A DNA stretch of 64,000 bases from Gammaproteobacteria bacterium HGW-Gammaproteobacteria-2 (GCA_002840015.1 PGZE01000011.1:1-64000), one strand, 5' to 3'. Counted from the stretch's first letter, positions 36,816-46,756 are shown. Notes: a model not told the origin generated them from the letters alone. Translations and numbers: made by a program.

Positions 36816-37082
36816 GTGGTTCGTGGCCTACGTGACATTCGCGCCAAAGCTCGAATCGCGGCACGACTGGACCGCATGGCCGATGGAAACTTCGGTGACG
36901 TCAAGCCGGTGGGCCATGGTGTCAGCGAGCTGCGGATCGACCACGGACCCGGTTACCGGGTGTACTTCATGCAACGTGGCTCGGTGCTGGTGGTGGTGCT
37001 CACCGGTGGCGACAAACGCAGCCAGCCTGCCGATATCAAGCTGGCACGTCGCATTGCGACTGATTGGGAGCGTGAATCATGA
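36816..37082 (+). CDS. RelE/HigB-like toxin (HI1419 family), N-terminus frameshifted
   Basis: The frame from GTG 36816 covers most of the family: VRGLRDIRAKARIAARLDRM, NFGDVKPVGHGVSELRI, GPGYRVYFM, LTGGDKRSQPADI. The true start is probably ATG 36781, which encodes MLDLVKSATFDAW in the neighbouring frame. One G missing in the GG run at 36818-36819 would restore FDAW-VRGLRD, exactly as in homologues. So this is either a toxin inactivated by a 1-base deletion, a consensus error, or a truncated form from the GTG. Its TGA overlaps the antitoxin ATG. Confidence 0.8.
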   Translation: MVRGLRDIRAKARIAARLDRMADGNFGDVKPVGHGVSELRIDHGPGYRVYFMQRGSVLVVVLTGGDKRSQPADIKLARRIATDWERES

Positions 37083-37384
37083 AAGGCGTGCGAGAAACCT
37101 TTACCCGTTACGACTCGGCCGACTACCTCAAGACCGAAGCGGACATCGCGGCCTATCTCGAAGCCTGCGCCGAGGAAGCGCCCAACGATGCGGCATTCAT
37201 ACTCAAAGCCCTGGGCACGGTCGCGCGTGCGCGCAACATGAGCCGGCTGGCAGAGGAGACCGGCATGACGCGGGCTGGGCTTTACAAGGCACTTTCCGGT
37301 GAGGGCAATCCCAGTCTGGCCAACACCATGAAGGTGGCTAAAGCGTTGGGCTATCGGATTGCGCTGGTGCCGGATCGGGATTGA
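37079..37384 (+). CDS. Antitoxin of HI1420 / HigA-like family (helix-turn-helix)
   Basis: 101 residues; ATG overlaps the toxin TGA. N-terminal ETFTRYDSADYLKTEADIAAYLEAC, then an HTH (MSRLAEETGMTRAGLYKALSGEGNPSLANTMKVAKALG). This is the characteristic 'addiction module antidote' protein encoded downstream of HI1419-type toxins. It should bind the toxin and repress the operon. It is intact, unlike the toxin. Confidence 0.9.
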   Translation: MKGVRETFTRYDSADYLKTEADIAAYLEACAEEAPNDAAFILKALGTVARARNMSRLAEETGMTRAGLYKALSGEGNPSLANTMKVAKALGYRIALVPDRD

Positions 37385-37629
37385 TTGCTCAATCCAGTGA
37401 CAAGGGGGCACAACTCATCGATGAGCTTTCGCAAGAACTGAAACGCGGCAAGCTGAACTGCCTTTTTGCACGGGCGCTTCTCCCGCTTGCACACAACCAT
37501 GGAACCATGATCGAGCATCATGTACTACGGCTGGATTGGCACGACAAGAACGAACTGAATCAGGCTGCCGCGCCCTTGCGTGATGGAAGCACTTACCTGA
37601 GCCGTATTTTCGCCGAGTTGTGCGGTTGA
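37381..37629 (+). CDS. Hypothetical protein, 82 residues, third frame after the antitoxin
   Basis: TTG at 37381 overlaps the antitoxin TGA. The predicted protein is hydrophilic with no signal or membrane segment and is not recognised (core HNHGTMIEHHVLRLDWHDKNE). Translational coupling geometry is the main support; there is no clear ribosome binding site. It could be a chance frame or a remnant. Confidence 0.3.
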   Translation: MIAQSSDKGAQLIDELSQELKRGKLNCLFARALLPLAHNHGTMIEHHVLRLDWHDKNELNQAAAPLRDGSTYLSRIFAELCG

Positions 37630-37710
37630 TGGCGGGCAGCGACAGGGCAGGGCTGGCAAAACACCGCAACAAGCGCTAAGTTGACCGAGAGCTGGCTTGG
37701 GGGGTGGCGC

Positions 37711-38352
37711 ATGATTCGCGTTTTCTTGCTGGATGACCACTCGTTGGTGCGAACGGGATTTCGCATGATCGTGTCGTACGAGACCGATATGGAAGTGGTG
37801 GGCGAAGCGGCATCGGGCGAGGAGGGTTTGCCGCTGATTCGCCAGCTCAAGCCCGATGTGGTGGTCTGCGATCTGCACCTGCCTGGAGTCAGCGGCCTGG
37901 AAGTGACCGAACGTGTGCGCCGCTGGGATCAGGGCAGCCGGGTGATCATCGTGTCGGTGCAGGACGAAGGGCCAATGCCGAGGCGACTGCTGGAAGTGGG
38001 GGCGTCGGGTTATCTGGGCAAAGGTGGTGAGGCCAGTGAACTGCTCAGGGCGATCCGCGAAGTGGCACAGGGGCGGCGCTATCTGGCGCCGCAATTGGCG
38101 CAGCGCCTGGCGCTCGATGCCATGGTCGGCGGAGTGTCGCCATTCGATGGTTTGTCACCGCGTGAACTGGAAGTTGCAATGCTGCTTTGTCAGGGCAAGC
38201 GCCTGGAAGATATCGCGCAGCGTTTGAAGATCAGCGCCAAGACAGTGGCCACTCACAAGTACCGCAGCTTCAACAAGCTTGGGGTCGAGGATGTCATGGC
38301 GCTGTCTCGGCTGGCGCTGCAATACGGGGCAATCGAGCGTATCGACGCATAA
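37711..38352 (+). CDS. GacA/UvrY-like response regulator (NarL family)
   Basis: 213 residues from ATG 37711. Receiver domain (LLDDHSLVRTGFRMIV; phospho-Asp in VVCDLHLPGVSG; Lys in GYLGKGG) and a LuxR-type HTH (LSPRELEVAMLLCQGKRLEDIAQRLKISAKTVATHKYRSFNKL). The overall pattern, including RYLAPQLAQRLAL between domains, is GacA-like, implying control of small RNAs that titrate CsrA/RsmA. The cognate kinase is not nearby, and uvrC, a frequent neighbour of gacA, is absent. Confidence 0.85.
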   Translation: MIRVFLLDDHSLVRTGFRMIVSYETDMEVVGEAASGEEGLPLIRQLKPDVVVCDLHLPGVSGLEVTERVRRWDQGSRVIIVSVQDEGPMPRRLLEVGASGYLGKGGEASELLRAIREVAQGRRYLAPQLAQRLALDAMVGGVSPFDGLSPRELEVAMLLCQGKRLEDIAQRLKISAKTVATHKYRSFNKLGVEDVMALSRLALQYGAIERIDA

Positions 38353-38522
38353 CCCAGGCTTGACGCCACGGTGTTTGCAGGAGCGATTGCGTGCGCAAGC
38401 GTATGGCAACTTTTGCTGCCGCTTACTGACCAAAACGCCAACAGTGGGGCCCGTGGCACTGTCGGTAATAGTGGCAAGCCGGTATCCTTTCCGTTACCAA
38501 ATCTCACCTGTCAGGGAAGGTA

Positions 38523-41500
38523 ATGTCCTCGTCCGTCAGTGCGCCAGTTTCGATCCATGGTGTCTCTCTGAACCCCATCGTTTCTGCCTTGCAAGCCACT
38601 TTGCCGCCAGCGCGTCAGGGTGAGGCAGCGTCTTTTGTCGCGGCGTTCTACGCGCGTATGGAACAGGAGGAGTTTACAACGCGTGATGCGGCATCGTGGG
38701 CAGCGCTTGCCGGTGGATTTCTGGAGTTTGCGCGCGTGCGGCCAGCCGGTGAAACGTGCGTTCGCGTTTTCAATCCGTCCTTGGAAGAACATGGTTGGGA
38801 CAGCCAGCATACGGCGCTGCAAATCGTCAATGACGATATGCCGTTTCTCGTTGATTCGGTGACGATGGCGCTGACGCAGGCGGATGCATCCATCTACGTG
38901 CTCGGGCATCCGGTAACCCAAATCACCCGTGATGCGGCAGGGAGCATCGTTGCCGTTGGCGAGGGCAAACTCGAATCGTTGATGCACATTGAGTTTGATC
39001 GTCAGCTGGAGGTTGCCGACCTGGAGCGTATCGCTGCCAAGGTGCGCGCAGCAATCGAGGATGTGCGCTCGTGTTTTCTTGATTGGCGCGCAATGCGTGA
39101 GCGCGTGCTGCAGATTGCTGTCGAGTTGCCAGGTCGCGAAATGCCGGTAAGTGCCGAGGGCCGTCAGGAGGCGCAGGACTTGCTGCGTTGGGTAGCTGAC
39201 GATCACTTTACCTTCCTGGGTTTTCGTGAGTATGAGGTTGTGGGTGCGGGCGAAGACGAGTTGTTGCGCGCGGTGCCCGATACTGGCCTGGGTTTGCTCA
39301 AGCGCGATGATCGGGCGGGCAAGCCGCGTTCGTTGAAGACTCTGGCTGCACACCACATGCCGCAATCGGGTTCGGTGGATGCGCTGATCATCACCAAAAC
39401 CAATGCGCGTTCCACCGTGCATCGCCCCGGCTACATGGATTACATCGGTGTGCTGCGATTCGACAGCACTGGCCGCGCCATCGGCGAGCAGCGTTTTCTT
39501 GGCCTGTTCACTTCCAGCGCCTATAACCGACGGCCGTGGGACATCCCGCTGGTCAGGCATCGCTTTGAGTATGTAATGCGCCGCTCCGGGCTGGCCTTCA
39601 ACAGCCATAGCGGCAAGGCGCTGCGCCATATTCTTGAAACCCTGCCGCGCGATGAGCTGTTCCAGTCAACCGAGGACGAGTTGTTCCAGACCTGTCTTGG
39701 CATCCTCGGGCTGCAAGAGCGCGTACGCAGCCGCTTGTTCCTGCGTCGTGATCGCTATGGCCGTTTCTATTCGGTGCTCGCCTACATCCCGCGTGATCGC
39801 TTCAACACGGAAAACCGCCTGCGTATCGAAGCGTTGTTAATGGAATCCCTCAACGGCCAACGCATCGATACCACCATTCAGGTGGGCGAATCGCCGCTCG
39901 CACAGTTGCATCTCATCGTGCGGCCAAAAGCTGGTGATCCGGGTGTGCCCGACATGGGCATGCTTGAACAGCGGCTATCGCAAATCGTGCGTAATTGGCA
40001 CGACGATCTTCGCGATCTGCTGGTTTCCCGTCATGGCGAAGCGCATGGTTTACGCTTGGCCAATCGATTTGGCAAAGCCCTGCCGCACAGCTATATCGAG
40101 CAAATCAGCGCTGAAGTGGCGGCCGATGACGTGGGCGACCTCGCCGCACTCGGCGACGCCGACGATCTGCGCCTGCGCATGTATCGTGCGCCAGGTGCGG
40201 CGGGTGATATCCGCCTGAAGCTGTTTCGCCGCGACCACGGTACACCGCTGTCGGATGTGTTGCCGATGATGGAAGCGATGGGGCTGCGTATTCTCAGCGA
40301 ACATCCCTACGAGTTGTCGGTTGATGGCGCGATCATCGTTATCCAGGATTTTGTCATTCGTGCCCAGCACGGCGAAATCGATGTTGAACAGGTGCGCGAG
40401 CACTTTGAACATGCATTCAAGCAGTTGTGGCACGGTCAAAGTGAAGTCGATGGTTTCATGCGGCTGGTGCTGACCGCCGGGCTGGACTGGCGGCAGGTGG
40501 CGATGCTGCGTGCCTACTGCAAGTATCTGTTGCAGACCGGGGTGGCGTTTTCGCAGGCATATATGGAGCAAACCCTGGCGCGCTATCCGCTGGCCGCGCG
40601 CTTGCTCGCTGAGTTGTTTGAATCGCGCTTTGATCCGGCCCATGATCGCCCGGAGGCAGGTTGCGCCGACGCAGCGCGGCAGGCACTGGCCACTGCGCTG
40701 AGCTCGATCCTTTCGCCCGACCAACATGCGGCGGCTGCGACGTTGATCGAACAGGTTTCCTATGCGCGCGGGCTTGATCGCGACGCACAAATCGACGCCT
40801 GTCATGATGCACTGGAAATCCTGCTCGACCAGGTATCCAGCATCGATGAAGACCGTATCTTGCGTCGCTTCATGGCAGTGATCGATGCTACTTTGCGCAC
40901 CAATTTTCACCAGAAAACCGCTGGCGAATATGCGCCATACATCAGTCTGAAGTTCGACCCGGCAAAGGTGCCGGATTTGCCCAGACCGAGGCCGTATCGC
41001 GAGATTTTTGTCTGCGCGCCGCGGGTGGAAGGCGTACATCTGCGTTTTGGCCCGGTGGCGCGCGGAGGCTTGCGTTGGTCGGATCGTCGCGAGGACTTCC
41101 GCACCGAAGTGCTGGGCCTGGTCAAGGCGCAAATGGTGAAAAACACCGTCATCGTGCCGGTTGGCGCCAAGGGTGGTTTTTTCGTCAAGCGCCCGCCTGC
41201 GGGTGGCGATCGCGATGCCGTGCTCAAGGAGGGCATCGCCTGCTACCAGATGTTCATCAATGGCCTGCTCGATATTACCGATAATCTGGTCGATGGCAAG
41301 CTGGTGCATCCGCACGATGTGGTACGCCACGATGGCGATGACCCGTATCTGGTGGTGGCCGCCGACAAGGGCACCGCTACGTTCTCGGATATCGCCAATG
41401 CCATTGCGCTTGAGCGCGGCTTCTGGTTGGGCGATGCGTTCGCTTCCGGTGGCTCGGTAGGCTACGACCACAAGGGCATGGGCATCACCGCGCGCGGTGC

Positions 41501-43472
41501 CTGGGAGTCGGTGAAGCGTCATTTCCGTGCATTGGGTGTCGATTGCCAGAGCGAGGATTTCACCTGCGTCGGCGTCGGCGACATGTCTGGCGATGTGTTT
41601 GGCAATGGCATGCTGCTGTCGCGCCATATCCGGCTGCTGGCGGCTTTCGATCATCGCCATATCTTCATCGACCCGACGCCCGATGCGGAACGCAGTTTCA
41701 TCGAGCGCGAGCGCTTGTTCAAGCTGCCACGCTCAAGCTGGGACGATTATGATCGCAGTCTGATTTCCGCTGGCGGTGGCATTTACCCGCGCTCGCTGAA
41801 AACCATCAACCTCGGTGCCGAATTGAAACAGGCGCTGGGCATCGATGCCGAAATCGCCAGGATGAGCCCGACCGAATTGATGAACGCCATTTTGCAGGCG
41901 CCGGTCGATCTGTTCTGGAATGGCGGCATCGGCACCTACATCAAGGCCAGCACCGAAAGCCACGACGATGTCGGTGATCGTGCCAACAACCTGCTGCGCG
42001 TCGATGGCAGCGAGTTACGCTGCAAGATAGTGGGTGAAGGCGGCAATCTGGGCATGACCCAACGTGGGCGCATCGAGGCGGCGATGTCGGGAGTGTTGCT
42101 CAATACCGACTTCATCGACAACTCGGCCGGAGTGGACACCTCCGACCACGAAGTCAACATCAAGATATTGCTCGACGATGCAGTGAAGTCGGGTGAGCTG
42201 AATACCGAGCAGCGAAACACCCTGCTCGCCAGCATGACCGATGAGGTTGGTGCGTTGGTGCTGAACGACAACTATCGTCAGAATCAGGCTATCAGCGTGA
42301 TGGAGCGCATGAGCGTGGCGCGGCTTGGTTCCAAGGCGCACTTCATGCGCACGCTCGAATCCAAGGGCCTGCTGGATCGGCCACTTGAATATCTGCCAAC
42401 CGACGCCGAGCTGACTCAGCGCAAGGCGCGCGGGCAGGGTCTTACCCGGCCCGAACTCTCGGTGCTGCTGTCGTACGCCAAGATCGTCATCTTCCAGCAA
42501 ATGCTTGATTCGGACGTGCCGGAAGACCCGTATCTATCGAAGGAACTACTGCGTTATTTCCCGCAGCCATTGCAGGATCGGTTTGCCGAGCAAATGCAGC
42601 GGCACCGCCTGCGCCGCGAAATCATCGCCACAGCGGTCACCAACTCACTGGTCAATCGCATGGGCAGCACCTTCATGCTGCGTATGAAAGAGGATACTGG
42701 CGAGAACGCAGCAGAAGTGGCAAAGGCCTATACCATCACCCGCGAAGTACTCGACTCACGCGCATTATGGGCGGCGATTGACGAACTGGATATGAAGGTG
42801 CCCGAGTCGGCGCAGATCGATGCGCTGCAACGTATCTGGGTGCTTCAGCGTGCATTGACGCGCTGGTTTCTCGCCCGGCCCGGGCAGTTGGGCCAGATTG
42901 CGGCCATGGTTGAACGTTACCAGCCCGGAATGGACGCATTGCGCGCCGCCTTGCCAGCGGTGCTTGATGAATCGGCAGCAGAGCGTTTCGAAGCGGATCG
43001 TGCGCAATGGCAGGAGCAGGGTTTTCCCGAAGCCTTGGCGACATCACTCGCCGGTTTGCCGCTGCTCAACGCCAGCCTCGATGTCATCGACTGTGCCAGC
43101 CACTGCAATCGCAGCGTGGAAGACGTTGCTACCGTGTTCTTCGCGCTTGGCGAAAGCCTGCACCTGAACTGGTTGCTGAGTCGGGTGGATGAATTGCCAG
43201 TAGACGGCCGCTGGCACGCCAATGCACGCGGCGTGTTGCGCGACGAGTTGCAGGATCGGCAATCGGCGTTGGCTGAGCGCATTCTTGCTGTTGCTGATCC
43301 CACGGTGGGCGCCAGAGAGCTGGTCGAGTCCTGGTTGAACCGCGATGATCCGGCATTGACCGGCACCCGCGTTGTGCTGGATGAATTACGTGCGCAGCGC
43401 AGCATGGATTTTCCGACGATTTCTGTTGCGGCACGACGGCTGGGCCAATTGGTGCAGGGTAGCGCGTTCTGA
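38523..43472 (+). CDS. gdhB: NAD-specific glutamate dehydrogenase, large (180-kDa) class
   Basis: 1649 residues. Oxidatively deaminates glutamate to 2-oxoglutarate. The N-terminal half carries regulatory ACT-like regions (DDMPFLVDSVTMALTQADASIYVLGHP). The catalytic core lies at about 820-1200: GPVARGGLRWSDRREDFRTEV, VKNTVIVPVGAKGGFFVKR, GVGDMSGDVFGNGMLLS, FWNGGIGTYIKAS. A long helical C-terminal region follows. Monocistronic by spacing: 170 bases after the response regulator, and a repeat-filled gap downstream. Confidence 0.95.
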   Translation: MSSSVSAPVSIHGVSLNPIVSALQATLPPARQGEAASFVAAFYARMEQEEFTTRDAASWAALAGGFLEFARVRPAGETCVRVFNPSLEEHGWDSQHTALQIVNDDMPFLVDSVTMALTQADASIYVLGHPVTQITRDAAGSIVAVGEGKLESLMHIEFDRQLEVADLERIAAKVRAAIEDVRSCFLDWRAMRERVLQIAVELPGREMPVSAEGRQEAQDLLRWVADDHFTFLGFREYEVVGAGEDELLRAVPDTGLGLLKRDDRAGKPRSLKTLAAHHMPQSGSVDALIITKTNARSTVHRPGYMDYIGVLRFDSTGRAIGEQRFLGLFTSSAYNRRPWDIPLVRHRFEYVMRRSGLAFNSHSGKALRHILETLPRDELFQSTEDELFQTCLGILGLQERVRSRLFLRRDRYGRFYSVLAYIPRDRFNTENRLRIEALLMESLNGQRIDTTIQVGESPLAQLHLIVRPKAGDPGVPDMGMLEQRLSQIVRNWHDDLRDLLVSRHGEAHGLRLANRFGKALPHSYIEQISAEVAADDVGDLAALGDADDLRLRMYRAPGAAGDIRLKLFRRDHGTPLSDVLPMMEAMGLRILSEHPYELSVDGAIIVIQDFVIRAQHGEIDVEQVREHFEHAFKQLWHGQSEVDGFMRLVLTAGLDWRQVAMLRAYCKYLLQTGVAFSQAYMEQTLARYPLAARLLAELFESRFDPAHDRPEAGCADAARQALATALSSILSPDQHAAAATLIEQVSYARGLDRDAQIDACHDALEILLDQVSSIDEDRILRRFMAVIDATLRTNFHQKTAGEYAPYISLKFDPAKVPDLPRPRPYREIFVCAPRVEGVHLRFGPVARGGLRWSDRREDFRTEVLGLVKAQMVKNTVIVPVGAKGGFFVKRPPAGGDRDAVLKEGIACYQMFINGLLDITDNLVDGKLVHPHDVVRHDGDDPYLVVAADKGTATFSDIANAIALERGFWLGDAFASGGSVGYDHKGMGITARGAWESVKRHFRALGVDCQSEDFTCVGVGDMSGDVFGNGMLLSRHIRLLAAFDHRHIFIDPTPDAERSFIERERLFKLPRSSWDDYDRSLISAGGGIYPRSLKTINLGAELKQALGIDAEIARMSPTELMNAILQAPVDLFWNGGIGTYIKASTESHDDVGDRANNLLRVDGSELRCKIVGEGGNLGMTQRGRIEAAMSGVLLNTDFIDNSAGVDTSDHEVNIKILLDDAVKSGELNTEQRNTLLASMTDEVGALVLNDNYRQNQAISVMERMSVARLGSKAHFMRTLESKGLLDRPLEYLPTDAELTQRKARGQGLTRPELSVLLSYAKIVIFQQMLDSDVPEDPYLSKELLRYFPQPLQDRFAEQMQRHRLRREIIATAVTNSLVNRMGSTFMLRMKEDTGENAAEVAKAYTITREVLDSRALWAAIDELDMKVPESAQIDALQRIWVLQRALTRWFLARPGQLGQIAAMVERYQPGMDALRAALPAVLDESAAERFEADRAQWQEQGFPEALATSLAGLPLLNASLDVIDCASHCNRSVEDVATVFFALGESLHLNWLLSRVDELPVDGRWHANARGVLRDELQDRQSALAERILAVADPTVGARELVESWLNRDDPALTGTRVVLDELRAQRSMDFPTISVAARRLGQLVQGSAF

Positions 43473-43489
43473 TAGCTCGGGGCTCAAGG

Positions 43490-43702
43490 TGACGGTGGCT
43501 GTGGGAGCTGGCTTGCCGGCGAACCCTCTTGCGACAGCTTCGCGCGCAAGGCGCGCTCCCACAAATGCCTTGAAGCCCCCTACAGGAGCCCAAGCTGTGG
43601 GCGCTTGTTGATGGGTTGCGGGTTGCGGTCGGCCACACAGGCCTCCTACAGGGGCACAGCACCGCTTTTCTGTGGGAGCCCACCCTGTGGGCGACTGTCA
43701 TG
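43490..43702. repeat. Cluster of dispersed REP-like repeats between gdhB and nadK
   Basis: Contains GTGGGAGCTGGCTTGCCGGC (43501-43520), GCGCGCTCCCACA (43551-43563), TACAGGAGCCCAAGCTGTGG (43581-43600) and TGTGGGAGCCCACCCTGTGG (43671-43690). Mixed orientations give several hairpins. No gene is seen in this 313-base gap. Confidence 0.8.
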
Positions 43703-43785
43703 ATGGTTTTTCACGGCGCCCGGTTTGTGACGTGGCTGGTGCTTGCAGGGTAAGCTAGGCCACCCCGCCGCTGTTGGCCGATTTG

Positions 43786-44556
43786 ATGGCAAATCATCCC
43801 CGGATCGCGTTTCTTGCCAGCCGAGCAGAGCCGGCGCAACAAGCCCTTGCTGCGCTTACCGACGGGCATGGCCAATGCGCGCCGGAAGATGCCGATGTGC
43901 TGTGTGCGCTGGGCGGCGATGGCTTCATGCTGCAAACCCTGCATCGCTATGGCCACCTGCAACGGCCGGTGTTTGGTATGAAGCTGGGTACGGTCGGTTT
44001 TTTGATGAACCAGTTCCGTGCCGACAGCTTGCACGAGCGCATCGCCACTGCCGAACCCGCCGTGCTGCGGCCGCTGCAGATGACTGCGATTACCGAGTCG
44101 GGTGCCAGCGTCAACCTGTTGGCCTACAACGAAGTGTCGCTGCTGCGGCAAACCCGACAGACCGCGCATGTGTGCATCGAGCTCAATGACCGCGAACGTC
44201 TGGGTGAGCTCATTTGCGACGGGGTAATGGTGGCGACTGCGGCCGGTAGCACTGCTTATAATTTTTCCGCGCACGGGCCCATCCTGCCGCTGGGCAGCAA
44301 TGTGATTGCCTTGACTCCGATCGCGGCATTTCGGCCACGGCGATGGCGCGGTGCGGTACTGCGCTCCGATACCCGGGTGCGGCTGCGTATTCTCGACCCC
44401 GACAAACGCCCGGTCAGCGTGACCGCCGATTCGCATGAAGTGCGTGATGTGATCGAAGTGACGGTGCGCGAGTCCAGCGACCAGACCGTTACCTTGCTGT
44501 TTGATCCCGAGCATAACCTTGAGGAACGCATCCTCAACGAACAGTTCTTGACCTGA
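43786..44556 (+). CDS. nadK: NAD kinase
   Basis: 256 residues from ATG 43786 ([20 protein letters not shown]); a TTG 12 bases upstream is possible. Signature [11 protein letters not shown], the substrate-binding YNEVSLLR, and [16 protein letters not shown]. Makes NADP from NAD with ATP. The adjacent 5'-nucleotidase starts 6 bases later, suggesting co-transcription. Confidence 0.96.
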   Translation: MANHPRIAFLASRAEPAQQALAALTDGHGQCAPEDADVLCALGGDGFMLQTLHRYGHLQRPVFGMKLGTVGFLMNQFRADSLHERIATAEPAVLRPLQMTAITESGASVNLLAYNEVSLLRQTRQTAHVCIELNDRERLGELICDGVMVATAAGSTAYNFSAHGPILPLGSNVIALTPIAAFRPRRWRGAVLRSDTRVRLRILDPDKRPVSVTADSHEVRDVIEVTVRESSDQTVTLLFDPEHNLEERILNEQFLT

Positions 44557-44562
44557 CCGCGC

Positions 44563-45555
44563 ATGACCCAAACTATCCAAGCACCGGGTTCCGCTCCCGC
44601 CGAGCCACCTGGCCGTTGTAACGGCGCACGTCTGATGGTGGCGATTTCGGCGCGGGCGTTGTTTGATCTCGAAGAGAGCCATCAGTTATTCGAAACACAG
44701 GGCCTGGAAGCCTACGCCGACTATCAGCGCGGCCTGGAGAACCAACGCCTGGCACCGGGCATCGCGTTTCCACTGGTACGCAAGTTGCTCGCGCTCAATA
44801 CCCTGGTGCGAGAACACGCATCAGATGCACTGCAAGCAGGGCAGGTGCCATTGGTCGAGGTGATCCTGCTGTCGCGCAATTCATCCGATACCGGCCTGCG
44901 CATTTTCAATTCGATCGAAAGTTATGGCCTGGATATCGTGCGTGCGGTGTTCACCAGTGGCGCGCCGGTGTTCCCATACATCAAGCCGTTCGGCGCGCAT
45001 CTGTTCCTGTCGGCCAACCCTGATTCGGTGCGCACCGCGCTGGAAAATGGGGTCGGCGCGGCGACCATCCTGCCGTCCAAGGCGGCGGGTTTCGCTAGCG
45101 AACAACTGCGCATCGCGTTTGATGGCGATGCGGTGGTGTTTGGCGATGAGTCCGAGCGCATCAGTCAGGAGCAGGGTGTGGAGGCGTTTGCCCGCAATGA
45201 GCGCGAACTGGCCGAGCAGCCGCTGTCCGGCGGGCCATTCAAGGGCTTTCTTGCGGCTCTGCACCAGATCCAGGGCGCGTTTCCGGCAGAGGATTCGCCG
45301 ATTCGCACCGCGTTGGTCACTGCCCGTTCGGCGCCCGCGCACAAGCGGGTGATCCTCACCCTGCGCCAGTGGGGAGTGCGCCTGGACGAGGCCCTGTTTC
45401 TTGGCGGCCGCGACAAGGGGCCATTCCTGCAGGCGTTTGGTGCCGACATTTTCTTCGATGATTCCCACCACAACATTGAGTCGGCCCGCCAGCATGTCGC
45501 CACCGGTCATGTGCCGCATGGGGTCAGCAATCATGGTGTGACGCGAAAATATTGA
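44563..45555 (+). CDS. Cytosolic-type 5'-nucleotidase (NT5C1-like)
   Basis: 330 residues. PF06189-type family: LMVAISARALFDLEESHQLFE, EVILLSRNSSDTGLRIFNSIE, RAVFTSGAPVFPYIKPFGAHLFLSA, RIAFDGDAVVFGDESE, and ALFLGGRDKGPFLQAFGADIFFDD. HAD-like acidic residues (FDGDAV, FFDD) are visible. Expected to dephosphorylate nucleoside monophosphates. The link with nadK suggests a role in nucleotide pool balance. Confidence 0.88.
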   Translation: MTQTIQAPGSAPAEPPGRCNGARLMVAISARALFDLEESHQLFETQGLEAYADYQRGLENQRLAPGIAFPLVRKLLALNTLVREHASDALQAGQVPLVEVILLSRNSSDTGLRIFNSIESYGLDIVRAVFTSGAPVFPYIKPFGAHLFLSANPDSVRTALENGVGAATILPSKAAGFASEQLRIAFDGDAVVFGDESERISQEQGVEAFARNERELAEQPLSGGPFKGFLAALHQIQGAFPAEDSPIRTALVTARSAPAHKRVILTLRQWGVRLDEALFLGGRDKGPFLQAFGADIFFDDSHHNIESARQHVATGHVPHGVSNHGVTRKY

Positions 45556-45594
45556 CCGCCGCAGCGCGAGGGATTATCCTGTTGCGCTCGCTTC

Positions 45595-45669
45595 GGGCGG
45601 TTAGCTCAGCGGTAGAGCACTGCCTTCACACGGCAGGTGTCGCAGGTTCGATCCCTGCACCGCCCACCA
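45595..45669 (+). tRNA. tRNA-Val (anticodon CAC)
   Basis: Acceptor GGGCGGT/ACCGCCC, D-arm GCTC/GAGC, anticodon stem CTGCC/GGCAG with loop TTCACAC, T arm GCAGG-TTCGATC-CCTGC, discriminator A and encoded CCA. A strong terminator follows 15 bases later. Confidence 0.97.
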
Positions 45670-45684
45670 AAAAAAGCGTCGAGA

Positions 45685-45718
45685 AAGGCCCTGATTGAAA
45701 GATCGGGGCCTTCCTTAT
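45685..45718 (+). terminator. Rho-independent terminator of tRNA-Val
   Basis: 12-base stem (AAGGCCCTGATT, 45685-45696, with GATCGGGGCCTT, 45701-45712, including two G-T pairs), GAAA tetraloop, tail CCTTATT. It may serve the convergent TPR gene as well. Confidence 0.8.
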
Positions 45719-45734
45719 TGCGGGCTGGCCAATC

Positions 45735-46589
45735 TCAGCCAAGCTGCTCGCGTGCGTCCTGCGCATCGAGCCATTCCATGGCATCGCGTGGCGTCAATTT
45801 CGCCGCTTTGCCCAGCGCTGCCTGAATATCCGCTTCGCGGCGCTTGCCGTATAGCAGGCGCAGCACGTTGGCGTGCTCGACATGCACGATGGGCGCTTTC
45901 GGCGTCAGCTTGATCGCGCTGGCGATGTGTTCTTCGGCTTTGGCGGCCTTGGCGCCGTAGGTGAGCCCGGCTACCAGCGCGCCGACTTTTGCAATCAGTT
46001 CGGCGTGGTAAACGCCCATCGCAAGGTGGGCTTCGGCATGTTTTGGTGCCAGTTGCAGGGTGTTTTCCAGATGTTCGCGAATACGCCCGGCCAGACCCAT
46101 TTTCAGTGCTTTGGCGATGCTGATGCCCTGGCTGTATCGGCCCAGCGCGAAGGCGAGGCGATAGTGGCTGTTGGCTTCCTCGGGCAGCGCATCGACGGCC
46201 GCCTCAGCCAGTTGCGCGGCGAGTTCGAAACGGGCGATGTGCTCGTCCTCGTCGTCCACCAGATAGGCGGTGTGGATGCCCAGCGCCTTGACCGCGACTG
46301 ACGCACCGAGTGCGCCGAGCGCGGCGCCGGTGTTGTAGGCCTCGGCAAAATCACCCAGATGAAAGGCAAGCCAGGCGGTCTGCAAGCGTTCGCTCAAGCG
46401 GTCGGCATCGACCCCTTTTGGTGCTTTGCCAACGGCTTTTATCAAGGCTTTGGCGCGTGGCACATCGGGGAATGGCTCCTGATCGCCGCCATGCAGATGC
46501 GGCCAATGCTTTTTCAGCGACGTTGCATCCAGCACCAGCGCTGCAGCGTCAAAGGGGCAGGGGGCGAAACGGAGTTTGCGGATGGCCAT
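45735..46589 (-). CDS. TPR-like conserved hypothetical protein
   Basis: 284 residues, helical. TPR-like periodicity: RLQTAWLAFHLGDFAEAYNTGAAL, FELAAQLAEAAVDALPEEANSHYRLAFALGRYSQG, HLENTLQLAPKHAEAHLAMGVYHAE, HIASAIKLTPKAPIVHVEHANVLRLL. No signal peptide. It looks like an eight-helix TPR adaptor; the function is not recognised. Confidence 0.8.
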   Translation of the reverse strand: MAIRKLRFAPCPFDAAALVLDATSLKKHWPHLHGGDQEPFPDVPRAKALIKAVGKAPKGVDADRLSERLQTAWLAFHLGDFAEAYNTGAALGALGASVAVKALGIHTAYLVDDEDEHIARFELAAQLAEAAVDALPEEANSHYRLAFALGRYSQGISIAKALKMGLAGRIREHLENTLQLAPKHAEAHLAMGVYHAELIAKVGALVAGLTYGAKAAKAEEHIASAIKLTPKAPIVHVEHANVLRLLYGKRREADIQAALGKAAKLTPRDAMEWLDAQDAREQLG

Positions 46590-46756
46590 GGCTGCGCTCG
46601 TAATGCACGTTGGGTGTCAACCTGAAGCATCGCCCGCAACGGGCGTTGACGCAAGCTGCGTCGGTAGTGTGAATACTCAGCCATTGCCAGGCACCATGCG
46701 AGTGTCGAACGACCCTTGGCCAAGGATGGCCTTCCCCCATAAACGAGGTATTGGCC

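Noticed and set aside
36517-37629. tRNA-Ser as the attachment site of a mobile island carrying the toxin-antitoxin pair
   Set aside because: No direct repeat of the tRNA-Ser 3' end was found downstream and no integrase is present.
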